Assembly (NCBI GenBank): GCA_902465215.1
Contig: CABQMM010000104.1
Coordinates: forward strand, 1-5,554
Direction of reading: 5' to 3'
From: an uncultured Bacillota bacterium
Lineage (GTDB): Bacteria; Bacillota; Clostridia; Peptostreptococcales; Anaerovoracaceae
Length of the DNA stretch: 5,554 nt
Shown here piece after piece: positions 5,531 to 5,554 of this stretch; position 1 is the first letter of the stretch; each line of letters begins with the position of its first letter. The translations under genes were made by a program, and so were the position numbers. The notes beneath the pieces are model-generated. The model worked only from the letters and a program-made list of their open reading frames with translations. It ran no database searches and was not told the origin of the DNA.

Positions 5531-5554
5531 TTACTTGTGGGATGATTTAATTGT
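5531..5554 (-). CDS. Possible 3' end of a convergent gene (partial)
   Basis: On the minus strand, from the right edge, one frame reads seven codons (TIKSSHK) and then a TAA at 5533-5531. The bidirectional terminator lies just beyond it, where it would be expected. Another frame stops at once, and the third runs on through the terminator, which is unlikely. The stretch is too short to identify a product, so this is a placement argument only. Confidence 0.3.
   Translation of the reverse strand, partial: TIKSSHK

Overview
The window looks like a piece of a low-to-moderate G+C Gram-positive genome, most likely an anaerobic member of the Clostridia. Three features suggest this: a cell-wall-anchored surface protein with a sortase signal, a type II (CoaW-like) pantothenate kinase, and a TIGR01906/DUF1461 membrane protein of the kind identified as the lipoprotein transacylase Lit. 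Ribosome binding sites are strong and purine-rich, and promoters are of the extended -10 type. The genus cannot be settled from the sequence alone.

Layout, left to right. (1) Bases 1-1518 are the 3' part of a surface-protein gene that enters from the left edge. It encodes an unidentified beta-rich region, two SpaA/Cna_B-type isopeptide domains, a regular xxP wall-spanning stalk, a VPKTG sorting motif and a membrane anchor. (2) Bases 1612-2613 encode a lipoprotein with an LSGC lipobox, an LppM-like N-terminal region and two C-terminal Ig-like repeats. It has its own extended -10 promoter, bracketed by a 9-bp inverted repeat. (3) Bases 2683-3534 encode type II pantothenate kinase. Its promoter -35 box overlaps the stop codon of the lipoprotein gene. 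(4) On the minus strand, 4504-3602 encodes a PHP-family phosphatase of the histidinol-phosphatase type. It converges on coaW across a short intergenic hairpin. (5) Diverging from it, 4564-5247 encodes the Lit-like membrane protein. Overlapping that gene by 20 bases is a 72-residue helix-turn-helix-like protein (5228-5446). A bidirectional hairpin terminator at 5466-5518 closes the unit, and a convergent minus-strand gene may end at 5531.

These genes do not form one pathway. The most coherent theme is the cell envelope: a sortase substrate, a lipoprotein, and an enzyme that would remodel lipoprotein N-termini into the lyso form. coaW (first step of CoA synthesis) and the PHP phosphatase appear to be solitary housekeeping genes. 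I see no CRISPR array, transposon, tRNA or rRNA, and no clearly new multi-gene system. The points most worth following up are the Lit plus small HTH-like gene pair and the crowded divergent control region at 4490-4560, where two promoters face each other across an inverted repeat.
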